This document shows, piece after piece, positions 11,801-26,800 of a stretch of DNA of 64,000 bases. Both the position numbers and the translations under genes were made by a program. The notes below the pieces were generated by a model that was given only the letters and a program-made list of their open reading frames with translations, ran no database searches and was not told the origin of the DNA. The stretch is from Ascidia mentula. Lineage: Eukaryota > Chordata > Ascidiacea > Phlebobranchia > Ascidiidae. The DNA lies in contig OX387201.1 of assembly GCA_947561715.1 (NCBI GenBank), positions 8,632,001 through 8,696,000 on the forward strand, read 5' to 3'. Position 1 is the stretch's first letter, and the number at the start of each line of letters is the position of its first letter.

Positions 11801-14800
11801 CTGTTCAGGTAAGACTCACTTTCATTGTCACTTGAATCATCAAGGTTTTCTTTACTTTTGTAGAAAGGGAACTTTCTGCTAAACATCATGCTCTTCTTCC
11901 TTTTTACATGGTTGAATGATTCCTTTAAATCGACAAATAAACACCGTAACTTGTGAGTGCAGTAATCCTTAAAGCATCCAGATGGTGTAGGTTGGTTTTT
12001 GCATTTGCATTATTTATTAGTGGATTCAGGCACTACTTTACAACATTATCAATTAACAATATTAGACTGGGCAACATGCTTGAAATCAATACAATATTTT
12101 AACGTTATTTAAGTGGATTATAGCACAATAATTATTATGAAAACGCATGTAGATTTGTGATTTATTATTAACAGGCTTGTGTGTATGTTTAGAAACAGGA
12201 AGTTACCACAGTAAACCCAAGATACCACACAGGAAAAGAAAATGTTTTACAAACCTTGGTGTCTATATACGCTGGCCTAATTTGGGTAAACTTCACTTGT
12301 TTTAGTCTGGCCCGTTCTCTCCTTTCCACTCTCTGTTTAGCTGGAATTACACCGTATTCCTCACTGTCATGACCCCCTTCCTGCAGCAAAATAATATATT
12401 AATTATTGCCACGTACATCATATTGCCTGACCACAGATACTGTTTTGATTACAAGGGATGCAATAGTAATGCACAACAGCTTGCTGTAGCACATATTGGT
12501 ATAGACTTGTCCTAAGTATTTCACAGCATCTATACTGAACCAAGTAAGTCTTGACAGATTTCTTATGTTGTATATTGTCATGTCATTTTATCTTGAGCCA
12601 TCAGTTCAACTAATACTAACCAGTAAAAACCATAACACCACACCTCTTTCAATATAGAAATATATATATACACTTACCACACGCCTTGCTTGCCACCATT
12701 CATCATCTGTAGCATTTATCACGTGCAAAATTTCCCCATAACGGAAAGGCAAACCTTAAGAACACCACATCCTTTGTTAAGACTCTATACTGACACACAA
12801 TACATACAATTAGCGTTGGCACTATTTTGAGATGTTCACAGCTGCGTCTGTAGGTCAGGTACTATTTATATGTAATAGGGCATAATGGATCCGTACCTTT
12901 GCTTGGAAGACCGGAGTCCCTTGATGCATCATAGTCAAACAAGGCTCGGACATACAGGGTTTTTTTCTGTGATGTCAATAGGCTACCTCCGCTGCTCACA
13001 GAGAGGTTCATCATCTGCTCCCGTAGTTCTTGAATTTTCTCCTCAAACCGGTTGTAATCTAAAGCAAATCAAAATAACTTGTTTAGTTCCAGCCACCTGA
13101 TAATAAATGAACTTTGACTTTTCATGTATGCAGAGAAAAAGGTTACCAGGCACCACAAACATAAACCAACCTTACTATGGAACCAAAAGACTCATTCAAT
13201 TTCTTGCTAAATCATGTTTTTAGCCAGAACTGCACAAGACACTATAAAACTTTTTCTATCACAAACATGATGAAAGAAGAATTCAGACAGCTGTGACTAA
13301 CTCCAATGCGACAATTAGTGCACAAAGATTGAAATAATTCAAATCGGTATCCTATTTTCAATTGTCCATACATGCGCTGCCTAAATGAACCGACACCTAG
13401 GAAACGCGCTAACTCCATTTCAAGTGCCCAAGTTCCGGTTTAAACCGGTATGTATACAAACAAAATAGCACTGCGTGAGGGGGCTGACACACAAGCATCT
13501 AAACCTGCTGGTGGCGAAGCGGCAATATACATCTGCTTTGTTTGACTGTGCGAACCGTTACTGATAAATGACGCAACTGGGAATTCGATCCTAAACCGAC
13601 GGTTGCCTTCACCCAGGTTACCTGTTCGCATGACACAAGCGCATGTACTTCTTTCTCTCGCCAGTCTATTTGGAAGGGAGAGCCGCGTAAACATGACGCA
13701 GATAAACCTGCCAGAAACGCAATCTGGAGCGGCTTTCTTCGTCTAAGCGTAAACGACGGTGCGCTTTCAGTACGCACACACGCTACCCACCCAGGGGCGG
13801 TTTCTTTCATTTACGGAGAGCCGTGTGTGTGTGAGAAAGAGCGCATCGCTTTGCACGGCCACGGGCATAACGACGGAAAGCGCAGTGCAAACGCTCTACA
13901 TTCCGATCTCGTCCATTCATCGCCGGCCGCTCTCCGCTTTTGCTTTGGTCACGCTTCGCTGAACATGACCAATCACGTCGCGCAAAGCCATCTCGAGTGG
14001 AGCGAAGCTGATAAAATAGTTAACTCTTTAGCCCAAGCAAACACAAGCACTGTTTTGTGGACCTCATTAATAGCGGATAATGTCTGAGCAGAGCTCTAGA
14101 ACCTCGAAACACGGGCCTTTCTGACACAAGCATAGGCTACACATACCAAAATACAACGACTTGACAACTGCCAGTACTAAAATCGAGTAATGTAATCCGT
14201 CTCACAGTGCTACACCGCAAGCCGCCCTCGTCCGCAAATGCAGCTAAACCTTTTCGTGCGGTTTGAATGCAGCCACCATTGGCTACATGTTTGGCTCCGA
14301 ACCAAACAACCTCTCTCAGTGCATCTTTCGAAAGCAGCAGGGATACCGTGCATTTCCTTTCACACAATTTTCCGCGAACCTCCCATTTGTCTGTACCAAA
14401 TGTCCACTGAATACTCGTCGTGCGGGTTCACCTTCTTGAATACACAAGTAACCGAGAAAGATTGCGATTCGCAACTATTTTAGCTGAAGGTCACTGCATG
14501 AAATATCTTCGGATGCAACGTAACGCCGTGAAAAAGCGTCCCAATGTAAAAAATCGATGGACCCAAAAAGGTCGCAACATCATGCAGTTCACCACTGAAA
14601 TACAAATAAATAAAAAAGAAAAGAAAACTCGCGCTGCAAACTTGGTTCGGGATATTATTATTACCCCCAACTTTTTATTATACTAAGATTTAACTACATT
14701 TTCCGTTGATGACTGGGAAACTGCCACAAAAGAAAACCTAAAATTCGGTGTTCGCACAAGTCGAACTTCACCCGCTCAGCTATTCGTTTTCGGTACCTTT

Positions 14801-17800
14801 ACCTAAACAACGCCATGTTGTATTGTCTCCTCCAATACACCCGTGACGTATTCTATGACCTGCCGAACTGCAATGTCTTCAAATAAAAACTTCCATTTAA
14901 CGCAGTGCGACAGTTCGCTACACGATCGCGTGTTGGAACAACAGCCCTTACTTTAATTATTTAGGGCAAATGGGGAGTAATATCGATTAAACGACAATAT
15001 GAGTTGTCGCTTTCATGACGGAATATGCAAGGAGGTGCCTCCCGATCTCACGAGGCGCCGTGAAGATAATAACGACTCCGGCATGCATTTACCATGTAAC
15101 TAACGACATGACAAACTTTTATGCAAAATCGTTCAGCTAATCGAAATTACTCTATCTTGGCTCACAAGGATATCGCATGAATGTCGCAAATACATTTTTC
15201 ACCACACTTTTACACTACAAGAAAAATCGATTATGACGCAGAGCGAGTAGAAGGTTGCCACCTTTGCGGACATGTTGCCCCTTCGGCAGTAGCTGCTTTT
15301 CAATCAAAATCTCACCTTCGGCCTGCAAACCACCGTTGGTCGTCAGCTTGTCGTTGTTGCTCTGATGAGCTTCATCAACGCCGACTTTTCTCTTCTTGCG
15401 GCGCGAACGCCTCGACAATCGCATTGTGAGTTTGCGTAAGAACTGATTGGCGCCGGTGCGCACTTCCATTAACGAAGCATCTGTCTCGTCCAATACACTT
15501 TTATCCTTGGCCGTAGCATCGCTTTCAGACACTGAAGTATCCATGACCGAACAGCTCCCGATACAGTAACAATTAAACAAACTATAAAGCGCGAGCAGAA
15601 TAACTCAGCGACTTCTTTTGTCCCTTAGCAGTCTAACTGGAGTGGATATAAATAAAACCGGGTCATAAAGTTGGCTGCAAACTGTCTGTTGCTGCTTGTG
15701 GCGGTGATTAGTGCACTGCGCAGTACAGTCATCTCCCACAAAGAGCAACTGCACGCTAATCGGCACATGACGCTACAGCGACATATGTTTTAATATACGC
15801 GTGCTTTCAAGCAAACTGTTATAATCGTTGCATATGTGCTCTGACTCAATGCTGCATGCACCAAAACACGAAAGTAAATACTAGCTGGGCACGAACTATA
15901 GCAAATTGTATCTTCAAAACCGCGTTTAAACGCAGCTTCCTTTTCTGCTAACCTGGATACCTGGGTATGAATTTTTAGGAATTGCCGATCAACCTCAGCA
16001 CACCGCCACCTAACCCAATGACAAGCGCGACGTCTGGGTTCTACCTCGCGTAAACGTCAGTTCAACGCTTACACCTTCTCCCCCCCGCAAGCAGTTCTAA
16101 ATCTTTTTCGCAAGCCGTCTTGGCGATAAGCGCACCGGGTGATTACAAGTTTGTCGACAGGTTGGTTGACACGTCACGGATTGTCGCAATAATGACAGTC
16201 ACGGTCAGAAGTGCAGACACGACGAAACCGCGCAGATTGAAACAACCTGCTGTGGTTTGTCAACGTGCGACGGCGCGAGGTGATTAAAATCGACACCAAC
16301 CGACTCAGGAAGCTGGTGTCCGTTCATAACATAGGTCGTCGTAAATATAGCGCCTGTGAATGACCATACAAAGCATTGTTGTTGTTATGGGTGGCCCTGA
16401 GCTGCACCGAAAAGACTATTTTGTACGTTAGCATTCCTTTCGACAGTTTTTTTTGCTTTTCTGCTCCTACATTTGTTTTCTGAACAATTGCCAAAAAATC
16501 TGTTTCTTGGCCTTCGCAAAACTGACACAGAATTTCAATCAAGACCCGTCCTTATACTTTGCATGCATAACTAACGCAAACTTCAATAAAACATACCGAA
16601 GGCCTTTCATGTCACATTTTCAAGCACTACCATCGCTACGGCTATATGATGCTACTCCGAAACAGTATATGCCAGCATTGTGCACTTCCACGCACCGCAA
16701 CACTTACTTCATGCAAACAAAGACCACGCTTTCCAGAAACTGAGTAGAGCAACTGATTTTCCTTGCCATGTTGCCTCAGCTACCGGTACAATAATTCTCT
16801 ACAGATGTCATGCATCTGAGGATTACTAGGAAAGTGACGCATGTCTGGATACGCCAGGACACAAAACGTTTCCCTTTGGCAACGGTTCGTGTCTTTCAAT
16901 GCCTGAACATGTAAAGAAGGGAGAAACGTGACGCCAATCACACCGTGCCTGGCATTGAAACGTCACACTACGCCGCTGCAAAGGATATGAGCCGGGTCGT
17001 CATTAGGCGACTCAAAACAGAGAAAACAAATTCCGCTGGCAGGACGATGCCATTGTCGACGTCATCACGTTACATCCGCGGGCATGTATTTTTCTCGCAC
17101 GATTAAAGGGATATTTTTTGTCTTATTTGGCGATATACCTAAAATCGCTTGAACGACGTTTCCACAGTCATATAAAGCGATGTTGATTGTTGAAACAGAG
17201 GAAATGCACGTTCCAACGCGGATTTGACATTGGTTTGATCGGTTGGTCATTGTCGACAGAATATGCAAATACGCGACAACATGTCGATCAAACAACAATA
17301 AAGACAAAAGAACCGACCCAAATCAGAGGAAAACAAGACTTTTTTTTACATATAAGCTTGGAATCCACAAAGCAAAAACTGAACTATTTTATAAGACAAG
17401 CACTCACAGGAACAGCACATATAACCACACCTAATTTCTTTGCAAAAAATTGGTACCTTCTGGCTTGTACTGGGCCACAATGGTCACCACCTTATCCGCG
17501 CTCTTCAGGGCGTGGGCAGCCTCCTCGTGGTTGGCTTTCCTCAAATCAATTCCATTCACCTAAAAGTATTATATGTTGTCACACAAGTTTTTTAAACGTC
17601 TAAAAGATATTCGTTTAAATATGTAACTTAAAGTTCATGAAATTTGCTTTAGTTTTTATTTGGATTGTAAAAATTCAGCGTATCCGAAAAAAAGAGTGCA
17701 AGTTTTTGTGAAAAAAACAAAACTACTATTGTTCTTTCAGTTAAACTAGGAACAAAATGAACTTTTAGGCAACAACACCCAAGTAATTTAACGTAATTAA

Positions 17801-20800
17801 CATCTGATATGTCCGTGACGCACGGTTTAACATTTAAATAGCAAAACCTACACATTTAACAAATCGGGAAGGGGCGGGGAAACTGTGACGTCATTCTGAT
17901 CACCATTAAACAACAAGTACATGGAAATGACAAGTCACGATACCAAAGAATTCCAAGCAATCGCATCTTCTTTGGTAATCGATACACACGTTTTACAGAT
18001 GCAAAAATCTTGTACTCAAAATGCTATCTTACAGTCAGTCGTTGCAGATAACGGCGCTGTATTATTTTTTCCCGTATCGAAGCCAGTGCACTTAACGGCA
18101 CAGCTCTAAGTCATTGCTTCATTCTAATACAAGTCAATGGGAAATCTATGTCACTGTCAGAAAGCAAGTGAAAGCGTCCATCACTGCCATCGATTCAATT
18201 AAGTATGATTACTATGGAAGTCTGTAAAAACCCTCATACAATGGAAATGCATTGTTGATAATTTGCGGTGTTGCAGACGTACTTACCGAGAGTATTTGGT
18301 CACCGCGATGCAGTTCCCCACTGAGGTCAGCCGTGCCCCCAGTCAGTATATAGGAGATATATATTCCCTCCGAACCGTCACCACCCACGATGTTGAAGCC
18401 CAGTCCGCCCCCGGTTTTCATCAAAGTAACGGTTCTTTCCTCTCTGTAACGACGTCATAATCACATACAGTATAAGATGAAAAATACAAATAGGCGACGA
18501 ACTTCGGTTTGTATATGTTTTCGCAATGCATGCTGATACAACAATAACCAGCGGGAAAAAGCGCTTGATTTTCACCGCAACTGTATACTGCCTTGACTTA
18601 CTATACGTCTTGTTTGAAAAATCTCATAATACTGCAAAAATATTTTATCTTGGTCGGAGTGGAGAATACGGCATAGCCGCAATCGAACATACAAGCGACA
18701 AAGTGAGTAATGGTTTTTGTTTGTGTCAACGTTTTCTGTTGAATCATACATATACAGCCGAGCTTCAAAAACCTAAAACAACGTTGTTATCAGTCATGTT
18801 TTGCTAATCTGTCCTCCAACATTTATAACAAGATAAAACCCAAAATAGGATGAAGGCAGCAACTTAACGTCCTCCTGTCGATATATACTTCAAAGACGTT
18901 GTATGCCGGTGGACTACAAACATGACATACCTGCTGATACCATTTTGAGGGTCAGACGGGTGAATCATGGGCTGCTGTGGAACACCGGGATCTTCCGGCA
19001 TTTGCATTTCGGCCTCGTCGAAGGCAATATCCGGTGGGCGATCTTTGGGAGATGCTGCGTTTTGGAGACAAGTTACATATTACATATAAACCCATGTAAG
19101 CTTACATTCGCCCAGTTTCGCTAAAACTATTGAAATAAATTGAAAGCGTTTGTAAATTGAAAGCTATTGTATATAAAATACATAAATAAAGAAAAATATT
19201 TTCTCTTATAGGGGTTTACAAACAACGGTAACCACAAAAAAAGTATAAACAACAACGAAGGTGCAGTCCCAATGTAAAACCCCGTGCCAACAACAGAAAT
19301 TCAATGTAGGTTTGTCGGGGACAAATTTAACTTCGCTTTTTCTCGTGACAAACCTGTAGCGACTGTAAATGCTGTCTAACGAAAGTGATTAACTGTTAAA
19401 TCACTTTCACCGACTTCTAACGATCCAAATACATATCCAACGCGAAAGAAGTTTCAGCTGCGCGAAAACTGTTCTGTCTTTCAGTGTCTATTTCCGCATG
19501 TACAAGGAAACAGGGAAACACTACGTCGGTCAAACTTGGCACAAGCGACTAACTCACTGCAAATACATACGAACACTCAAGAGGGGATAAGAGCAGGTGC
19601 TCTCGTGCTCTGTTAATATGTTACCGACACCAGAACATGTCTGGAGATTGTTAGACACTGCATTAAACTCAATGTGTATTTGTTAACCGGCGGGGCAAAT
19701 GGAGTGTGACGACACACAGGTTTAACCTTAGAAAACAGGACATTGACCTGTCGGGGAATTTTTACCGATTTACATACAGTGCTCATAACACAGAAGTTAC
19801 ATTGACCACAAAGCCACTTGGTTTTGTTGTTTCTACCCGAAGTTCAAAACGTCATCACTTCGGAAGAACTAATTGCATTAAACGTGAAAGTGAATGCATA
19901 TTGTGATCAAATTCAGCAATCAATACTGTTTACAAGTACGAGAAGAGCAACAAGGTACAAACGCATTTAGACCGTGTCTTATTCACTTACTTTCTTATAC
20001 CCAAGCACAAAAAACACAACTAACGTTATCCAGCTTACCAAAATCTGGGTCATGGAGGGTTTGAAGCGCGATTGGTTCTGGAACTTCATGCGAGAACTCA
20101 TCACTTGGTGGCGGCAGAACGACAGGAGTCGGAATATCAGCTGAGTGGAAATTTTGAGCGAAGTCGTTGTTGCCACTCAACGGGTTTTCGTTCAGGTAGG
20201 CGTCGGGTGGAAGATAATGAAGGGCAACCATGCCCGGTTGCCTAGCAACCTGTATCTCCACCACGTTGTCCGTCGACTTGAGAATGTCGACTGCCATCTC
20301 GTGGCTAACGTCGAGAAGCGGTGTGCCGTCGACCTGGCAGAGATAAGCAGTGTTATTTAAGAAACAACAACACAAAGATTTTGAGTAGAAAATTAGACAT
20401 GGTATTATTTTCATGTTTGCTGCTGGATATGATGACCTGGCCCGGATGAAAACTGTCCTAGATCATGCAAACAACCATGGTTAATGACTGCCTGTATGAC
20501 CGTTTGCTTTTGACAAACCAAACCTCAACAAACCCTTTCAACACTTTTGTACAGAGTAACGACCTTATCAGAAACTGCGAGATATATTTTGTGATAGATG
20601 AGGCATCCAATGCGATGGAAAACCTCGGCCTAAACACAGTAAACACTCACAGTCATTATTTTGTCGCCCACTTGCAATGTTCCGTCCGCCTCGGCCGCCC
20701 CTCCCTCGATAATCTTGGTGACGTAAATTCCATTGTCGTCAGGAATGTGTTGGTTTCCCATACCGCCGGCTATACTGAATCCAAGACCTTAAAAAAATAA

Positions 20801-23800
20801 AAAAACGTTAGGCAATACCGATAAGAACCTACTGTTTTTTTGTGAAAAAAAAAAAAAAAAAAGTCTGGATTATTTTCCTGAACGCACGTCCGTAGTTTGT
20901 TCGCCGGAAATGCATAAAAATAAAATCAATTTCTCCAGAAAAGTATTTTCTTCACAAACGCAAAAAACGGATGTCCCAAATTTAAGGTCATTTCAAAATA
21001 GCTTGTTCCAAATTCAGCAACGGCGTGACGAATTCAAGGAATTCACCTCCTGCGAGTGAGTGAAACACAAACAACGAAACAACCCGCCGTAAGCTTACCC
21101 TTTGTGCCTTTGTAGAGTTTTATATCAATCAGGTTGTCGAGATACGCGACATCGGACAGGGGATCCCCCGCTCGCGGCATGATCTGTCGTCTGATCTTCA
21201 ATCTGCGGATGGAAGCGTCTGCGTAATCGAGGGCAGACGATTTGAAGAGAAAATAAGGCGCCGATTACTCACATCACATTGGGTCCGGCAAGCTTTAGGG
21301 CGTTCACGGCGTCCGAGTGACATACGTTGCTTGTATCCACGTCGTTAACCGACATTATAGCATCGTTTGCCCTGGATAAAAATTGTGTTAAGATGACAAA
21401 ATTAAAGACGTTTAGTTGATTATTATACAGAAGCAGTGATGTAGGATCACATGTAATAAGGATTTATTTCAATCTTTGTGATGACTGTTCGGACAAGAAC
21501 CACTATTTACAACATGGGTGACATAGGAGCCATGGATGTTTGTATGAAAATATGGCAGTTTGTATTAAACTTTCACTTCCCATGACGCTGAGAAACAGTA
21601 GTGATTAACTTGCCCTTTTCCTAATGAAATAACACATGTTTCACAGACAGATACGATGAATCACCTGAGTCGACCATCGGCAGCAGCTGCCCCTCCGGAG
21701 ATAATTTTTGTGATGTAAATGCTGACATCGTCCCCTTCCAAAGGGTTGTCCCTGCCACCAGCTATGGAAAACCCCAATCCAGCAGTGCCCTGAGTTCGAC
21801 AAACATGGTTTATTGACAAAACCATCAATAAAAGAGTAGAAAAAGTTGACTACAATTTACCCTTTCCAATGTGATTTCTTCATATTCATATGTTGGAGTG
21901 ATTGGGGACTACAAAAACACAAATTCAGCTTATCATTAAGTTTCTAATCTGTTTGGCAGATATTGTGTTTAATTTTTCTACACAATTTGTCCAATTACCA
22001 CCAAATAAAACTACATAATTAAATACCTTCGGTGTAGTCTGCTTGTACTGTTGCATTATTTGATTGGACTGAAAAAAGAGATAAAACAAGTTTTTTTAAA
22101 TACAGCTACATTACACTTGTTGGTATCAGTCACATTGCATCCACGTTAAAACACATAACTAACAATCATTCTGTGCTCAAAAATTTTTTTAAAACTTCGA
22201 CGAAAAATTAACCACTAAATTTCGTGCATACATACATTGGAGTTGTATCCGAGCTGTGGCATTGGATGTTGTTGTTGCTTCACAAACTGTGTTCTCTCTT
22301 GCACTTTACTGCCACTGCTGCTACTTTGTGATCTATGTAGTTCAACCTCCTCATTTTCACCATTGTATTGATATTTCTGAATTAAAAAATTATAGTTGAT
22401 CAATTATCTGAAAACCACTCTAAGCGCTTCGGGTGATAGGCCTGAGATATCAAATCCAGGTTGCGCTAGGTGGTAAATAATAACACTAATTACAAAATTT
22501 AATCCATAGTGCTTTAATTAGTATTGACTGGGAAACTAAATTATTGAACAGACAGAAATCTGCTGGATTTTATGGATAAATCATGCTAGCAACAAACTAT
22601 AACAAGCAAATGGTGTGTGCCAACAAGAGATTGGCACTGGACACACACATGTACACTGCACATTTTAATATCAAAAATTAGTAACAACAGAATATTGCCC
22701 AATGACAATACCTTGCATCCGAAGGAATAAGTAACTGAGGCCCGTCTGCATTTCATTGTACAAGAGCAAAGCATTTTGAGTGGAGACGCAACATAACAGG
22801 CATCGCCCGCTGCGCTTTCAATTCCACAACGCCCCCATCAGCACAACAGTGAACAAACAAACATAAACTAAAGCTCACCAGCCAAAACGATACCTACAAA
22901 AATGTTGTACGAGATTTTGCTATTTGAACAACACCAACAACTGCCACCTCCCACGACCAACTGTAATCTCTGCGTACTCTGACTACACCTAAACAGTTTA
23001 CAGTCCAATTGAATTTGCTTTATCTGCGCGGTAAACGAAATTCAATTTGACTTGGTAACCTCGTCAGGACCTTGCCTCTCAATACTCATCGGTTTACCAG
23101 CCACGAGTGCTTTACTTGTGGCTGGCTTTAAGGCGCTAATAAACGCATCCGATCTGAATTCAACAGCAAGCGAGGAAGAGGTTTGGCGTGAGGAAAATAT
23201 GCGACGGCAGGCCTTCCACGACAATACGTTCATCGATCGGAGTAGGGAGGGGGCGGTGCAGCATCGATTGCAGACAGACCAAGTAAAAAGTAACAGGCGT
23301 GGCCTTTGGGAAATATTGCCATCGCTAAGAGCAAGAGACATGCGCCGTGATCGGCTAAGAATGGATTCGCCTTGTGCATGCCTCGCCGACTATTGTTATA
23401 AAGCGACGACGACGTTGATTAGCACGAGCGTCCTGCCCTCGCCTTTCATCAGCCGATGAGGTTCGGTCGTCCATAGGGTTTAAGCGCGCGATTCCCGCAA
23501 GATTTTTGTGCGAAGCGGATTTCGACGATGGGTGCCACAACAAAAATAAAATGGTTATTTTCGTCGAACTTCGACAGTGTGGTTTGAAAGTTTAAAAAGA
23601 AGAACGAAAAAAGTTTCTATTTTAGTTCGTTAGTGATTCTCTCAGCGGATTCCCATCTGCTTAGTGTCTGAAATGATTGCTAAGTGGTTTGTTTTACAAG
23701 GTTTTAAATTGACAAAAATATTTCGCTTTGTAAGTATCATCATAAGTTTCGCTCACTCAAATAGAATGTGTATTGGACAGGGCATAGGCGCCTAGTCCGG

Positions 23801-26800
23801 GGGGGGCAGGGCTCCCCCAGGTTTTTCATAAAAAAACGAATGGCTGTTACGCGCGTCTGTCCGCACCATGTAACTCGTCGCATTCGTAACGTTCGAAGAA
23901 AAAAGACCCAAAAACAATGTGTTCCTAAACGACATGTTGACCTAGTTTCGCTTACGTAACTGACATCGGTTGTTGCAACGTCAGTCTCGCAGTATGATAT
24001 ACCAACTGGTACTTATTGGTTGTGTCGTAGACCGACCTTGTGCGTTCACTGTTAACGTCGCCCTTTTGGTTAATACGCCTCATGCATTGAAATTCAAACA
24101 CAGTTTTTCGATACTTGATGACGTCATAGTAACAAATTATGACGTCATAATATAGCCGCCCCCCCTGGAAAAATGAAAACTAGGCGCCTATGGGTCAGGG
24201 TGTTGTTTTGTATATGTGCAAACGCATATATTAAACGGTTTGTGATCATGACTTGATTATTGGGTACAAAAAAAACTTTTTACACCCCAAAATAGGTTTA
24301 TATACAAATTGCATAGATAGCATTAGCTATTGGACGTGACCCTTATACGCTTTACGTCAAGCGTGCAATAACGGTTGCGGTTGAGTTATCAAAGCATTGA
24401 CAACAACAGCCATACTTGTGTCAGCGTAAAACATTGCAGTGGCATTTAAGGCAGTTGGATACCCTTAACAGTACTGCGACTGTTAAGGTTGGACTAAGCG
24501 ACAATTTTCCGAAGTAAAACTATACGACTGTGGAGGCAATATCACGAAACTAATAAAAAGCATATAACTGCGACACCCCACAGGCATGGCGCTACTCGCA
24601 TTTGCCAAACGTCATTACTTCGTCGATTGCAACGCGATACGCCATTGTGAAGTTGGTTTGCAAAGAGTCGCGAAAACTGCCATAGTACGATATATGACTG
24701 ACTATTAATATTTTACAGCGCCCAACGACTGTACATTATTCATAAGCGAGCAGATAAAGCCTTTTCTTTCGCCCTGTATATTATAAGCAAGAAATATGCG
24801 ATATCGCTTATCCAATAGTCCGGATATTCAGAACCGTAACAGAAAAACCCGCGCATTTAACAGTGGTGACCTCGTAGACGTTATCACCAGACCATGCCGA
24901 CAGCCTTTACAACGTACAAGTAACATGACAACAAACGAACATCAAAGACGCAACCAGTGTCAGACGTTGCTAACTTACCTTAGAGAAACAAAGGCACGAC
25001 ATTTTTCCGGTCACGTGCTGCGTTTCACGCTGGAATTGCACCTATTTGCCCGTCAGTCCCGTTGTCCGGCAAAACAAGCGTTTCCGTACGCCCAAGTACC
25101 GAAGCAAACCATTCAACACATCCTAACACCTGTACAGAAATTACACCTTGTGATGCAACCGACGCTAATTACACGCTTGAAGAAGGAGGATATGCATTCT
25201 GGCCAAACCACACCCAAGAGACCACATTTGGAACATCCACACTTTTGTAAACCCACTGTATATAACTTTATCGTGCTTTATTTACGGATCATCGGCGACC
25301 ACATGCACTTCGGTTCTTTCCGATAGATTATAACCGTCTGCAAGTCCAAACAGATGAGTGACAACCGACAGTAACTGCCTGTAATGTAAAACTAAGATCT
25401 CTCACACAGGGATGGTCATCCCAATATATTCTCACGATCGATACAGATTACATTGTCAATTTAACCGCCCAGTGCAATAATAAATCTGACGCAACTGCCC
25501 AACAATCTAAGGAGCCGGTGATGACATGATTCGTCATTGACGACCGGGCTTTGGAAAGACAAATACTTGCTACAGCCGCTCTAAAGTGTTGTTTTAACAC
25601 CTGTTTAATTACAATACTCTATTTCCCTGTCGCTACCAATGACATGAAGGTCGCAAAGAGTCAATTTGTGGGCGTTCACAAGGATAATAACACCTTTTGC
25701 ACGTGACTATAAACTAAACTCCTTTCCTTCCACTACAGGATTATCTTCCCTCGGTACTCCACGTGGCGCAAGCGATCAACTGCCAAATGACGTAACTTTT
25801 TTCCTAAATGTTCTGGGAACAAACACAGCAACGATGCGACATCTTAGGGCAGCAACCAGCAACCCTCCGAGTTTCGAGCCATAATCCCCAAGGTGCATTA
25901 CGTTTCGCGGGACAACTCAGGAGCCGATCGATCGTCATTTATAATAGAAGAGCTCACGGCCACAAAGCAATGAGGCACTCGGCCCGAGCCGGCTTGGCAA
26001 GAGTCGGGGGAGGAGCCCTCTTGAGGTAAGTAGTAAGCGATCTGCACCTAATTTCAGTTCTTCTTGAGGCATGTTGCTGAAGAGATCCGCGGTGAAGTGA
26101 GTTCCGGTACAATGTGAAACAGATCTTGCTGTGGGTCAGAACAGGGACAGGAAGGCACCAATTGCAAGAGAACGCGGTTTAATACACAATTGCACAAAAG
26201 TGTGTAAGTATCAGGTGCGTGATTACGCCTGCCATATACAGCCAATGCACGGATACTCACTGCATTTAGTCACATTGACAATTAACACACTTAAAAAATA
26301 TTATAGTTCAAACAAAACTTCAGTTAAGGTTGAAAGATGAAAGTTAACCAAACTCGAGACTGCATATGAAGTCTTCATGTTTAATCTCATGAGTCAATTT
26401 TTTTCATCTCAAGGGATTATGGTTTTTCAATATACTGGGAGCAGTATATAAATCACAACCAAATGGCAGGGCAACCATTAGACAGACAGATTTCCTGATT
26501 TTATCATAACACATGCAAACTTTATTGCTGAAGGAAAAATGTTGCAATGCGTCATTATATCATAGCTGGTGTGTTCTTGAACGAACATTCAACAAGCTGA
26601 CAGTAGCATGCAATCAGAAGCTCAGACAAACAAACTGATTTAAATCTGTTATATTGAGACATAATTGGTTTCAGCTATTACATAGTCAGAAGAGTTTTTC
26701 ATAATTTTCTCAAACATGTAAAAACTATATTGGTGCTGCATTACAATTAAATCAGAAATAAGAAAAACCACAAAACAACCTATCATCACAATCTCAAAAC

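Larger units (their letters stand above)
13059..17456 (-). other. Large DLG intron between PDZ3 and SH3, CpG-rich in part
   Basis: A 4.4-kb intron, unusually GC- and CpG-rich at about 13,370-14,100 and 15,200-17,050 compared with the AT-rich introns around it. It holds a strong candidate first exon (15316-15544) and a weaker one (13623-13694), so it probably contains one or more internal promoters. Confidence 0.5.

Noticed and set aside
23042..23459. Overlapping plus- and minus-strand frames of 99-135 codons
   Set aside because: They lie in the GC-rich intronic promoter stretch, where stops are rarer; neither resembles a known protein.
24796..25326. 176-codon plus-strand frame in the DLG intron
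   Set aside because: No recognisable domain, odd composition (rich in H, R, Q, T), no exon borders that link it to anything; likely chance.
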